A DNA stretch of 64,000 bases from G965216695 sp965216695 (GCA_965216695.1 OZ244212.1:3968001-4032000); one strand, 5' to 3'. Positions 42,763 through 51,420 are shown, numbered from the stretch's first letter. Numbers and translations are program-made. The notes: generated from the letters alone by a model not told the origin.

Positions 42763-43212
42763 ATGGCTACAAAGAATAATCATTCAAGTGAACCGAAAAG
42801 ACTTAGAGACGGTAAGCGCTTTCACAAACTGATTCAGGAAGCTTGGAAAGACCCGTCAGATCCAACATTTGGAATCGAAAAATATGTTCGACTTGAATGG
42901 CCTCCCAACTCCGCTCGCAAAGCTGCTAGTGGTCGAATCGATGTGGTTTTTGGTTTGAAAGACGGATCAGCTATTTGCCTGTTTGAAATCAAGGCGACTA
43001 ACTGGGGGCGCGTGCAAAACGTGACTCGAGTACTAGGATCTCATCGTCGACAGTTACTGAAATACGTTGATCAATTCCTTTTTTTTCGAGATGTCAGTGT
43101 TGTAGCCAGCATGATCTACCCCAGCCGACCTAGTGACTCGAGGCTCGCGAGTCTCATTGAAGACTATATGGCAGAATGGGCAATCCAAGTGATGTGGTAT
43201 CACGAGCAGTAG
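42763..43212 (+). CDS. PD-(D/E)XK-like nuclease domain protein
   Basis: A 149-residue protein. ASGRIDVVFGLKDGSAICLFEIKATNW holds the Asp and the ExK of a PD-(D/E)XK core, and an earlier Glu (in GIEKYVRLEW) could complete it. A basic N-terminus may hold DNA. The size suits a stand-alone nuclease or a subunit. It lies 69 bases after the TIR-fold gene, and the two may work together. No partner methylase is adjacent. Confidence 0.6.
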   Translation: MATKNNHSSEPKRLRDGKRFHKLIQEAWKDPSDPTFGIEKYVRLEWPPNSARKAASGRIDVVFGLKDGSAICLFEIKATNWGRVQNVTRVLGSHRRQLLKYVDQFLFFRDVSVVASMIYPSRPSDSRLASLIEDYMAEWAIQVMWYHEQ

Positions 43213-43267
43213 TTCGGTAGCCGAGTGCGCGGTTAGCATATGCGTCTCGCGTATCGGAGAAATGGTC

Positions 43268-43759
43268 ATGACCGTCCATGAGATAACTGTCCAGTGGGTC
43301 CCCATAGCAATTGCAATTTCTGCTTTGTGGTTTACTTTTCGAGCCGACCGGCGCGGCGAGAAGATCATGAGGATGAATGCGATGCCTCATCTCGATGCTT
43401 TTTCAGATCTCGCCCACGAAGGCTCAACTATAAGCTTCGAATTTAGAAACAACGGTCTCGGGCCCGCAGTCGTTCGAAGTGCTTCGTTCCAGCTTGAAAA
43501 AGCGACCTTTCCTATGACCGACGGGGGCGCATTAAATCAGTTGTTTGGCGAACTCGGTTTCAAAACGTCTGGTACTACCTTAAGTAGCGGAACGGTAATT
43601 CCACCTGGTGAAAGTAGACGAATTGTTACTTTTTCGGATCTAGACTCGAGCGCGATAGAGCAGCTTCGAGAGCACTTCAGGAAGGTAGGATTCACAATCG
43701 AGTACGAGTCTTGGTACGGTGATCGCCTGAGCGAAACCGAACGAAGTTTGGTTAGGTGA
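43268..43759 (+). CDS. Small membrane-anchored protein
   Basis: A 163-residue protein from ATG 43268. One N-terminal membrane segment (WVPIAIAISALWFTF, about residues 9-23) is followed by a cytoplasmic or periplasmic beta-sandwich-like domain (ISFEFRNNGLGPAVVRSASF). I know this pattern from many unnamed single-span proteins. It is the last of a three-gene + strand run and could be the membrane partner of that set. Confidence 0.5.
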   Translation: MTVHEITVQWVPIAIAISALWFTFRADRRGEKIMRMNAMPHLDAFSDLAHEGSTISFEFRNNGLGPAVVRSASFQLEKATFPMTDGGALNQLFGELGFKTSGTTLSSGTVIPPGESRRIVTFSDLDSSAIEQLREHFRKVGFTIEYESWYGDRLSETERSLVR

Positions 43760-43784
43760 GCTCGAGTGTATTTAATGCTCGCCT

Positions 43785-45932
43785 CTAAGCGGCCACGATT
43801 CGGAGGTCACCTGAGTCATGCACGACGTCGTAACTCTTGACGACTGGTCCGGATCGCTCCCAGCTTTCGAACTCAATTACTCGTGTCCGTTGGTTCTCGA
43901 AAACGGGTCGGAGCTTGCGTTGCAGCAAGCGTCCGAATCTCGCGTCGTGCGTAGATACAACGAACTGCCTGGAAACCACTAGACGACGAAACAGATCAAT
44001 CAATCCGAGCAAGTTTACATCGTCAAGACTTTGCAACGGATCGTCTAACATTATTGTTGACAATGGTGGTGATTGAACGCCCAAGTTCAAGGCAAGAAAA
44101 ATTGAGACGGCTAGCGCGTTCATCTGCGAGCTAGAGAAAAGGAATTCAGGAGCGTTGGATGCTTTCTGTCTCAGAGGGTCAGTGATCTCTGTTGCCAATC
44201 TCCCTTTCCCTCTGAAGACCCGGCTCAGGACTCTAACCGACCGGAACGCTGGGTGCGGATCTGCGGTCGAATAGATTCGCTGGAGGAGCGGACCTATCTC
44301 TTCCATCTGGTTAGCGACCACATCCAACGAGACTTCCCTCAACTCGTTGATTATCTTCGAAGCCAACTCGGCGGTTTGTTGGCGGTCAGATATATGCTCG
44401 TTTTGGTTCACGAGCTCTCGTTCTAGATCAGAGAGTGAGCGTTCAATATCTTCACGGCGGCTAGCTTCTGAGATTCGAGCTACTCTTAAGGATATGCGCT
44501 CTGCTTCGTCCTCAAGCTTTTGCAAATCAGCGCGTGATTTGGACAGCTGGGCAATCAGCTCCGATAGGCGTGTTTCTGTATCGCTGAGACTCGGGTCTAG
44601 ATCTAGTTCTTCAAGGCGGCGATCTCGGTCTGCGATCCACAGATCTTTCTCACGCTGCAAAGACTCGGCCCTTTGAATAGCTGCTTGGTTCTCTGCGAGT
44701 TGACCTTCTATTTGTTCGTACTGCCTGCTTAGTTGCTCGATATCCACCGCAATTCGGTCGTCAGTCGCCTCAGTGCTATCGCGTTCCAGCAGCCTTGAAT
44801 GGAGATGTTCTCCGACCTTTTCGTCATCGATTGTTTGCCCGCAGACGGGGCACTCAGAGTCACCTAGGTTGCGAAGTGCAATCTCGGCCAACGTGGCAAG
44901 GTCCTGTTGCTTCTCTGCGGTCTCTACTTGACGGCGACGTTCCTCTGCCGCTCGTGTGCGAGCAGATGCTAGTCCATTTCTTAGGGTTTCTAATTCCTTT
45001 TTGAAAACCTCTGATTGTTCCTGAAGCTTGGGTAAATCCGGAGACTCGTGTGAGAAGTCATTAAGTTCAAAGTCTCGTTTAAGCGACTCAGCCCGATCCA
45101 AACCCTGTTCAATTTTCTGTCTCGTTAAGCGCAGCTCGTGGACTGCGCTATTCAGAACCGATGCTCCCTCCGCGGCACCTGGGCTTGGGGGTGAAATCGG
45201 GGAGTTGATTACGCTAAAAAAACTCGACCACCACTCGTTCCATTGTTGCGTCAGTGAATCATCTAGTTCTTGTGGTTTCTGGAGCCGAGAGAGTCGTTCC
45301 CGTGCTTCCGCAACCTTAGTTTCTAAGATCTCAGCATCAGAAACTTGCGTGTTAGTGGCTCGGTTCCACGCATTCCGTGAGCGTTCAAGTTGCTGTTGTA
45401 GATCCGTGATGCGCCCGGCTCCGCAGAGTTCGCTCGCAACGGAAAAACGGCGTTGCTCGTCGTCAGACTCAATAAACTCACGTACTAGGTCTTGCTGCAA
45501 ATATATGCTGCGAGTTAACACATCTGTTCGAGAGTGCATTGGCGATTCGACTGACTCGGGGGAGTTAGAGAGCACTTCATCTATTAGAGCCTCTGCCTTC
45601 GCTCCTTGTGCGCTAGATTGTGAAGTCTCGGCTCGAACGGATTGCTTTTCTCCATCAAAACGTCTGACTATGCGAAGCGACTTGTCGCCTTGATCATTGA
45701 GGATCAAAGAGACTCGGGCTTCGCCGGTCTCTGAGTACATCGATAACAGGTTGGCATCATCGCTCCCAAGTCGAGGTATCGTGCCGGTCATGGCCCATAG
45801 AATCGCATCAAAAAATGATGTTTTCCCCTGGCCATTCGCTCCAACGACGATTATCGCTGAGGCGTCAAGGTCAAAGTGTTCGTGCTGCGAGAATCCTCTG
45901 AACCCTGAGATTTCGAGTTCTACTAGTCTCAA
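43785..45932 (-). CDS. Rad50/SMC-like ABC ATPase of a three-component system
   Basis: A 715-residue protein. Walker A is GANGQGKTSF (about 31-40). Two long coiled-coil arms meet at a zinc hook CPVCGQ (about 361-366). Walker B and D-loop lie in TIMLDDPLQSLDD, and the H-loop is VSTHDARFGRLL. This is the AAA_15/Rad50-type ATPase of ABC three-component (ABC-3C) conflict systems. It overlaps the middle-component gene by four bases, third in the operon SIR2 / middle / ATPase. It probably senses DNA ends or phage replication structures and controls the effector. Confidence 0.8.
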   Translation of the reverse strand: MRLVELEISGFRGFSQHEHFDLDASAIIVVGANGQGKTSFFDAILWAMTGTIPRLGSDDANLLSMYSETGEARVSLILNDQGDKSLRIVRRFDGEKQSVRAETSQSSAQGAKAEALIDEVLSNSPESVESPMHSRTDVLTRSIYLQQDLVREFIESDDEQRRFSVASELCGAGRITDLQQQLERSRNAWNRATNTQVSDAEILETKVAEARERLSRLQKPQELDDSLTQQWNEWWSSFFSVINSPISPPSPGAAEGASVLNSAVHELRLTRQKIEQGLDRAESLKRDFELNDFSHESPDLPKLQEQSEVFKKELETLRNGLASARTRAAEERRRQVETAEKQQDLATLAEIALRNLGDSECPVCGQTIDDEKVGEHLHSRLLERDSTEATDDRIAVDIEQLSRQYEQIEGQLAENQAAIQRAESLQREKDLWIADRDRRLEELDLDPSLSDTETRLSELIAQLSKSRADLQKLEDEAERISLRVARISEASRREDIERSLSDLERELVNQNEHISDRQQTAELASKIINELREVSLDVVANQMEEIGPLLQRIYSTADPHPAFRSVRVLSRVFRGKGRLATEITDPLRQKASNAPEFLFSSSQMNALAVSIFLALNLGVQSPPLSTIMLDDPLQSLDDVNLLGLIDLFRRLVVSRQFVVSTHDARFGRLLQRKLRPVFENQRTRVIEFESWERSGPVVKSYDVVHDSGDLRIVAA

Positions 45933-46516
45933 CTGGTTTTCCTGGCTTGATGCATCTTCTCCAAGAGCGGTTCCTGGTTCTGGTAAGCGTCTACGAGAGC
46001 TGTTCCCACGGCACTCGGGATCCCCCTATTCGCGAGAAGGTTTGGAATTTGGTCCATAACGGAGTCGGTCGCCCTAACAGCTAGCGATGGTTCAAGGGGC
46101 AAAAGCGGAAGCAGCACGCGCCGCACGTCAACTAAATCCCTGATGTCCTCGGCTGTAGCTATCAGTTTTCTAACGCGGGAAATGTCGTATCGTATCTGAT
46201 TTGCGATGGGTAGCTCGCTCCCTGCCGACTCGGAAGTCATCAACACAAGATAACCATCCCACGCTTTAGGTTCGTTTCGCCCAATGTTTCCAGAAATAAT
46301 CTCAACGAGCTGAGCCTGCGCTTCTGTCCATTTATCTCGAAGTTCATCCCATGTCTCGAAAACGAGGAGCGATACAACGCTATAAGAATCCTCGAACACA
46401 CGGCTGGTTGAAACGGGCCAAATGAATTCTGATGATGTATCTCGATCGAAACCCGCACTTTCAAGTACGGATGTTGCCTCCGCTAACAGGCTAGTTGTTG
46501 TAATGATTGTGCTCAT
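45929..46516 (-). CDS. ABC-3C middle component-like protein
   Basis: A 195-residue protein. It is helical with a conserved-looking middle (YDISRVRKLIATAEDIRDLVDVRRVLLPLLPLE), a pattern seen in middle components of ABC-3C systems, where it links the ATPase to the effector. It has ATGA-type overlaps with both neighbours, so the three are made together. The family call is from the pattern and gene order, not from a search. Confidence 0.6.
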   Translation of the reverse strand: MSTIITTTSLLAEATSVLESAGFDRDTSSEFIWPVSTSRVFEDSYSVVSLLVFETWDELRDKWTEAQAQLVEIISGNIGRNEPKAWDGYLVLMTSESAGSELPIANQIRYDISRVRKLIATAEDIRDLVDVRRVLLPLLPLEPSLAVRATDSVMDQIPNLLANRGIPSAVGTALVDAYQNQEPLLEKMHQARKTS

Positions 46517-47886
46517 TTGATGAGCTCGCTTGATCGTTCCGGCATAGCTCGAAGTTCGTCAACGGAAAGAAGTGTTCGTGTTCCACCTTCATCAATAATA
46601 CTACCTTCTTGATCCCCGCCCGTGATATCGGCCGGCGGACTAATCTGCGCCGGTCTGGCGCCCACTCCCGCCACTAGTACAGGAGCGCTGGCGAGCTGAG
46701 CAGATTGCCAGTCCATTTGACCCAGTGAAGCTTCGAGTGCTAGCCAGCTTTTCAATCCACGTCCGGATGCCACCCGAATCGATGATAGCCGCTTGTCCTC
46801 GATTTCGAATCTCACCAGGCCGCCTGGCTCGATGTTGGCTACGCAGCCATGCATCCTTTCGATGCTGGCGACAGCAAGCAGTAGACTCGCCATGTAGCGA
46901 GGGTCGATTGCTCTATCCGGAAGGTAACCAACTTGCTCCAGCATCCAATCTGCTCTGAGTTTTCCCAAATGAACTAGACCACCCTCACTGAGTTGGCTAA
47001 GTAAGGGGTCCAATTCCTCTTCTTCGATTCCCTCTTCGTTAACGATTAGTGCGGACGCAAGTTTCAAGCGGTGGAGATGCTCTGAAGTTAATCGCGCGTC
47101 GAGTTGACGCATGAAAGTGATCCAACCCTCTTGTACGTAGTGTTCTTCAGGTATCTTTAGCTCCTGAAAGAACGCGGATTCGTTCTTATCACCGGGGTCA
47201 ACTTGGTAGATATCAACCCCTTCGGGGATTGCATTTCTAATCTTGTTTGCACTTTCAGTGAGTACGGCTGCCGGTGAGCCAAGGCCAGCGAATACGGTGA
47301 CAGGCGTACTTAACATTGCTGATGCGATAACTTGCTCCCATTGTCCTTCCCAAGCTGTCGCGAGGGACTCTGAGGTTAGGATCCAATCGTTTGGGTCAGC
47401 GTCTACGTTTCGGTGAAGGTAAACCAAATTCACCACCCCCATCCTGGTATGTTCATGGGGTCCGGACAGAACTGCGACCTCTTTTACCCCCAACTGAGCT
47501 AACGCGTTGGACAGGGCGAGGTCGAAGTTGAGCGTTACAATCGACTTTATCGCGTGTTCCGCCATCATTGCGGCAGCGATAAGATGCCCTTGGTTTGGTT
47601 GAGCGAGCTTGAATCGGCGAAGCGGCATTCGCTCGACCAGGGCCAATTGGTCTCCATTTTGTGACAGCACGCTGTCAGCCAGGCTGGAAAGGTCAGAAGG
47701 ATCCTGGCACGTTCCCTCGTCCATTATTCCATCTGCTACGAGTCTTCTGTGCGCCTCTATGGCGCAGTCACGTGCGAGTGGTATACCAGTAGGCTCTTCG
47801 TACGAACACCCGGCACCAACGACCAAAATTAGTCGGCCGGCATCTTCGTGAGCGACTGCGGCAAGCAAACCGTTGGGTATCGGCAT
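46513..47886 (-). CDS. SIR2-like effector of the three-component operon
   Basis: A 457-residue protein. The SIR2 domain covers about 1-230: ILVVGAGCSYEEPTGIPLA (nucleotide-binding GAGCS, 24-28), TLNFDLALSNAL with Asn120 and Asp122, and YLHRN with the likely catalytic His158. Defence-type SIR2 domains cut NAD+ and stop cell growth on infection. The C-terminal 220 residues have helical and beta segments of unknown family, perhaps for docking the middle component. It is first in the minus-strand operon, and the start is divergent from the next operon by 146 bases. Confidence 0.8.
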   Translation of the reverse strand: MPIPNGLLAAVAHEDAGRLILVVGAGCSYEEPTGIPLARDCAIEAHRRLVADGIMDEGTCQDPSDLSSLADSVLSQNGDQLALVERMPLRRFKLAQPNQGHLIAAAMMAEHAIKSIVTLNFDLALSNALAQLGVKEVAVLSGPHEHTRMGVVNLVYLHRNVDADPNDWILTSESLATAWEGQWEQVIASAMLSTPVTVFAGLGSPAAVLTESANKIRNAIPEGVDIYQVDPGDKNESAFFQELKIPEEHYVQEGWITFMRQLDARLTSEHLHRLKLASALIVNEEGIEEEELDPLLSQLSEGGLVHLGKLRADWMLEQVGYLPDRAIDPRYMASLLLAVASIERMHGCVANIEPGGLVRFEIEDKRLSSIRVASGRGLKSWLALEASLGQMDWQSAQLASAPVLVAGVGARPAQISPPADITGGDQEGSIIDEGGTRTLLSVDELRAMPERSSELIK

Positions 47887-48032
47887 GTTTCAACGAATAA
47901 CTGTGAACTTACCGATTGTAAACCCCAAGGTGATCCAGGGGCGATTCTATATGGCGTGTGTGTGACGAATGTTGAAAACCGTCGAGAATTGGTCGAGCAT
48001 CGAATGAGATGAAGTGTAAAGGAGAAAGGTAG

Positions 48033-48362
48033 ATGTCTGGTCGAGATGGCGGTGACGGTGGACCGGGGGGGCGTCGGACATCTGATGTGTCCTGCGAATT
48101 GCTGGCGTTCAGGGCACAGTTGACTAGCCCGAAACCGGAGGTTGTGTCCACGCTTAGCGTTGGTGACATATTAGAGGTGGTAGTCGACTCGATGAATGGG
48201 CAGATGGTCGTAAAAGCTGTATTTGAGGGCCAAGTTGCTGGAGGTTTGGCGGGCCCTGATGTTATTCGGCTGCGCGAGTGCATAGATCAGGACCATGCGT
48301 ATCAGGCAGAGGTTGAGTCGGTAAACGGCGGGCAAGTTCGCGTATCCGTGACCCATACGTAA
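48033..48362 (+). CDS. Small protein with Gly-rich N-terminus, first of the QueC-like operon
   Basis: A 109-residue protein with a strong AAAGGAG site. The N-terminal tail MSGRDGGDGGPGGRR is Gly/Arg-rich and probably disordered. The rest looks like a small all-beta domain (LSVGDILEVVVDS, MVVKAVFEGQVAGGL, YQAEVESVNGGQVRVSV). I recognise no family. It overlaps the next gene by one base. Its size, exposed tail and place ahead of a QueC-like gene make it a candidate substrate or carrier for modification, which is an inference. No clear promoter was seen in 47887-48032. Confidence 0.6.
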   Translation: MSGRDGGDGGPGGRRTSDVSCELLAFRAQLTSPKPEVVSTLSVGDILEVVVDSMNGQMVVKAVFEGQVAGGLAGPDVIRLRECIDQDHAYQAEVESVNGGQVRVSVTHT

Positions 48363-49579
48363 TGTCAATTCATGTTGTCGGGGGCGTCTATAGCGAATAC
48401 TGCGTTCACCCTCGTTGGAACGAAGTGTTCGGTTCTGGGGGCCGTGCTGCTTTTGCCATAGCCAATCTCGGGAAACCGGTTACGCTCCACACGTTCTTAA
48501 GCGATGAGGCCCTAGAGGTTTTCAAAACGGGAACGGCGTGGATTAGCCACCTAGACGTCCAGCGCATATCGATACCTGAGACAGTATCCTTCTCTTACCT
48601 CCACGATCTTGCAACGCCTAGAGTTAGTGGCGTCCCATCGAGCAAACATTCTCCCTTGGTAGTAGAAGAAGAGGACGTATTACGTTTTGGGATGTTAGAA
48701 GGGGATGCAATTGTTCGTGCTAAACGTGCTGTCTATGACCCACAAAACGGTCTTTCGGCGGAGCCGTTCGGATCCAATGGGTCAACAGCGCAGCGTCTAG
48801 CGATAATCGTAAACGCATCTGAAGCACGTCACTTGTCCGGTATGCCAGACGGCGACCTTGCAAAAGTAGCCGCGAGCCTCGCGGACACACAAGGTGCTGA
48901 AGTTGTGGTTGTCAAGATGGGGGCACTGGGCGCTCTCGTTTGTTCTAAAAATTTGGTCTCCGAAATATCAGCCTTCAAAACTGATAACGTATGGACAATT
49001 GGATCGGGCGATTGCTTTGCAGCCTACTTTGCGAACTTCTGGATGCTAGAGGATCGACCTCCGGAAGAAGCAGCGGCATTGGCCTCGCGCGCCACTGCGT
49101 ACTATTGCGATACTAAAGGCTTTCTTGCCGGAGTGAATTCCAACGCGAAGCCTTACCAAGAGGCTCAGGCTTCTACTCAGTACAAACAGGGACGCACCCC
49201 GCTTGTTTACTTGGCGGGGCCATTCTTCGACCTTCCACAGGTTTGGATGATCGAGCAGGCTCGCGCCGATCTAATAGGGAGCGGTTTGAAGGTGTTTTCG
49301 CCATATCACGATGTAGGTCTCGGAGCGGCTGAGGACGTCGTTGACAAGGATCTGGACGCGATCAAGGCTGCGGATCTGATGTGCGCTTTTGTGGATGATC
49401 TTGATTCAGGAACCTTGTTTGAGATTGGCTACGCTCGCGCGCTTGGTAAACCGGTAGTTATCTACAGTGAACGACACAGCGAAGAGAGTCTGAAGATGAT
49501 GTCGGGGTCAAACTGTACTGTTTGCAGCACTTATGCTTCAGCTATTTACTCGACGATTTGGGAGGCTATTCAGATTTGA
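48362..49579 (+). CDS. PfkB-type kinase fused to nucleoside 2-deoxyribosyltransferase
   Basis: A 405-residue two-domain protein. Residues 1-265 resemble a PfkB/ribokinase: Gly-rich GSGGRAAFAIANLG (24-37), VNASEA (150-155) and WTIGSGDCFAAYF with the catalytic-base Asp217. Residues 280-405 form a deoxyribosyltransferase-type domain: YLAGPFF (283-289), DDLDSGTLFEIGYA (345-358) with Asp and the likely nucleophile Glu354. The pair could phosphorylate and cleave or exchange a nucleoside. Coupled by overlap at both ends. The fusion is unusual and the substrate is unknown. Confidence 0.75.
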   Translation: MSIHVVGGVYSEYCVHPRWNEVFGSGGRAAFAIANLGKPVTLHTFLSDEALEVFKTGTAWISHLDVQRISIPETVSFSYLHDLATPRVSGVPSSKHSPLVVEEEDVLRFGMLEGDAIVRAKRAVYDPQNGLSAEPFGSNGSTAQRLAIIVNASEARHLSGMPDGDLAKVAASLADTQGAEVVVVKMGALGALVCSKNLVSEISAFKTDNVWTIGSGDCFAAYFANFWMLEDRPPEEAAALASRATAYYCDTKGFLAGVNSNAKPYQEAQASTQYKQGRTPLVYLAGPFFDLPQVWMIEQARADLIGSGLKVFSPYHDVGLGAAEDVVDKDLDAIKAADLMCAFVDDLDSGTLFEIGYARALGKPVVIYSERHSEESLKMMSGSNCTVCSTYASAIYSTIWEAIQI

Positions 49580-50178
49580 AGGCAGCGATTCTCCTTTCAG
49601 GAGGTATGGATTCCATTTCGGTTGCCTGGTGGAAAAGACCTGAGTTGGCCATAACTATCGATTATGGGCAATGCGCCGCCGAAGCAGAAATTGGCGCCTC
49701 AAAACAGGTTTGCAGAGATCTCGATATACGTCATGAAACCTTGCGCGTTGATTGTAGGGCTTTCGGGTCTGGCGATTTGATCAACGAAGAGGCGGACGCC
49801 AAAGCTCCGGCATCGGATTGGTGGCCATATCGAAATCAACTATTGGTCACGCTTGCGTGCATGAAAGGTATAGCGCTGGGGATAGATGCGCTGTACTTGG
49901 GTGCGGTTAAATCTGACGGCGAGTATCACTCAGATGGGAAGAGGGAGTTTGTAGCTTTGATAGATGAACTCGTTTCTTTTCAGGAAGGTGGTATTCGAAT
50001 CTTGGCTCCGGCAATTGAGTTTTCTACCGCGGATCTCGTTGAGAAGGCGAACGTACCTCCTGAATTGCTAGCATGGGCCCATAGCTGCCACAAAGGGGTG
50101 TTGCCGTGTGGTGCGTGCCGAGGTTGCTACAAGTACTTTGACACGTTGCGTGAATTGGGAGGGCAATACTCTGTCTGA
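49576..50178 (+). CDS. QueC-like 7-cyano-7-deazaguanine synthase homologue
   Basis: A 200-residue protein with a TTG start in a TTGA overlap and a GGAGG site ten bases upstream. The PP-loop is SGGMDS (8-13), YRNQLLVTLA (85-94) matches the QueC RNxxL region, and the zinc site is C-x6-C-x2-C-x2-C (Cys171, 178, 181, 184). In QueC the substrate loop usually reads like YSGYPDCR; here the same place is SDGEYHSDGKREF. So ATP and zinc sites are kept while the deazaguanine-carboxylate site is changed. No other queuosine genes are near. Similar QueC relatives (Cap9) act in type IV CBASS. Confidence 0.8.
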   Translation: MKAAILLSGGMDSISVAWWKRPELAITIDYGQCAAEAEIGASKQVCRDLDIRHETLRVDCRAFGSGDLINEEADAKAPASDWWPYRNQLLVTLACMKGIALGIDALYLGAVKSDGEYHSDGKREFVALIDELVSFQEGGIRILAPAIEFSTADLVEKANVPPELLAWAHSCHKGVLPCGACRGCYKYFDTLRELGGQYSV

Positions 50179-50854
50179 TAAAGAGCCAATTCCGAAGTCG
50201 ACTATTTTTCCTTACGAACCTTATGTCTGGCCATTGGGTGCACGCAAACGGCTTCGACCGCTGGACCGTTCTCTTACTGTGGATCTCTCCCAAGTTATGG
50301 AGCTTAGGCAAACAAGTCGAGACTTTTCGGTGCAGGCTTCTGACGAGCAGATCGGGGATTTCTTATGGTTGTCCTCTCGCAGTCGAAGCTCCAGGGCTAG
50401 CGTGTACGGCCCCCGGCAAGAGTCGCGAGTTTATCCATCGGCAGGTGCGTTGCACCCCATCCACATACTGGTGTCTACGCCGAATAGTTCTTGGATGCTA
50501 TACGACCCGGAGAGCCATGAGCTGGCTGAAATACTGAACTCTGGGTCAAGTGCTGCTGATGCTAGAGAGATTGCTAACGACCTAGTCGAACCGCAGTCCG
50601 CAATCTTGGTTGGCATGATTGCGGAACCTGGTAAGACGCGCTCAAAATATCAAAACGAGGAATCTCTGGTGTGGCGAGATGCTGGTGTTGTCTTGGGCTA
50701 CATGTCAATCGTCGCGTTCTGTCTGAACATGTCGTTTTGTCCGTTGGGCACCACTGGTGACCCGGTGCTCCTGAGTTGCTTACCTAAGACTGATCAACTG
50801 AATGCTGTTGGTATGGCATTGTTAGGAGTTGGGCAAGGTTTAGGCGTAGGCTGA
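50150..50854 (+). CDS. SagB/ThcOx-type nitroreductase-fold oxidoreductase
   Basis: A protein of about 228-234 residues. The start is uncertain: GTG 50150, or CTG 50171 just after GGGAGGG. FMN-site signatures are LRQTSRDFS, YPSAGALHPIHILVS (the SagB-type SAGALxP) and RDAGVVLGYMSIVAFCLNMSFCPLGTTGD. SagB-type enzymes oxidise azolines in peptide natural products or other heterocycles. It is the last gene of the operon and its end overlaps the converging glycosylase gene by 15 bases. A redox step on the QueC or deoxyribosyltransferase product is inferred. Confidence 0.7.
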   Translation: MNWEGNTLSDKEPIPKSTIFPYEPYVWPLGARKRLRPLDRSLTVDLSQVMELRQTSRDFSVQASDEQIGDFLWLSSRSRSSRASVYGPRQESRVYPSAGALHPIHILVSTPNSSWMLYDPESHELAEILNSGSSAADAREIANDLVEPQSAILVGMIAEPGKTRSKYQNEESLVWRDAGVVLGYMSIVAFCLNMSFCPLGTTGDPVLLSCLPKTDQLNAVGMALLGVGQGLGVG

Positions 50855-51420
50855 GGACTTTTTCCGCAAAGTTTGTTTGCGCGTGTTTGTTTTACTCTCG
50901 TCACTCCTCCGTTGACTGTTTAGATATCTCACGATTTCTCGTACGGAGGACCTTGCAATTGACATTTCTTGCCAAATCACGGCGTCAAGCTCAGATGTGC
51001 ACACGTCAAGAGCGGCTGAAAACCTGATGAACTGGCGTTCTAAGTGTTCATAGTCTCTTGGCAGAGACAGCTCCATGGGGAATAACCCGACAACTTGTCC
51101 TACTCTCAGGATGTGAATGTCCAGAATGGCGACATCATCAGCGTTCATCCAGTTGCGTGCGATCCAAGAGGCTGTTTTGGGTCCTACTCCTGGCAGATTC
51201 ATTAACCAACGTCGAAGTTCCCTGCCGGTATCGAAAGCAGGTGCCGTGGCTGCTAAAGGAAGTGACTCGGCCAAGAAACCCGCCTTCTGTGATGCGAATC
51301 TGTAATTGACTTGTTTCTGGCCAATTGAGATTGGTTCCTTCAACCACGACTCCAGCTGTTCTTTAGAATGGTGTGCGTTATCGAACGCGCCTTTTGCAAG
51401 GAGGTGTTCGAAAGCAGCGA
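50840..51420 (-). pseudogene. OGG-like (HhH-GPD) DNA glycosylase, C-terminal part, split by IS256
   Basis: The C-terminal fragment begins in the target duplication and continues AAFEHLLAKGAF. It keeps the helix-hairpin-helix LPGVGPKTASWIARNW and the catalytic Asp in VAILDIHILRVG. Removing the IS plus one duplication (1,328 bp) joins it in frame to 52741-53001, giving about 277 residues. The fragment has an ATG at 51433 inside the IS end, so a truncated protein could still be made. The family excises damaged or modified bases; the partner genes suggest a modified-guanine target. Confidence 0.8.

Noticed and set aside
44995..45693. Plus-strand frame opposite the Rad50-like ATPase
   Set aside because: Ser/Arg-rich shadow of a coiled-coil gene; no start signal.
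49576..50178. Qat defence system
   Set aside because: A QueC-like gene is present but the QatA ATPase and TatD-type nuclease partners are absent.
48033..50854. Queuosine biosynthesis operon
   Set aside because: There is no QueD, QueE, QueF, FolE or TGT nearby and the QueC substrate loop is altered.
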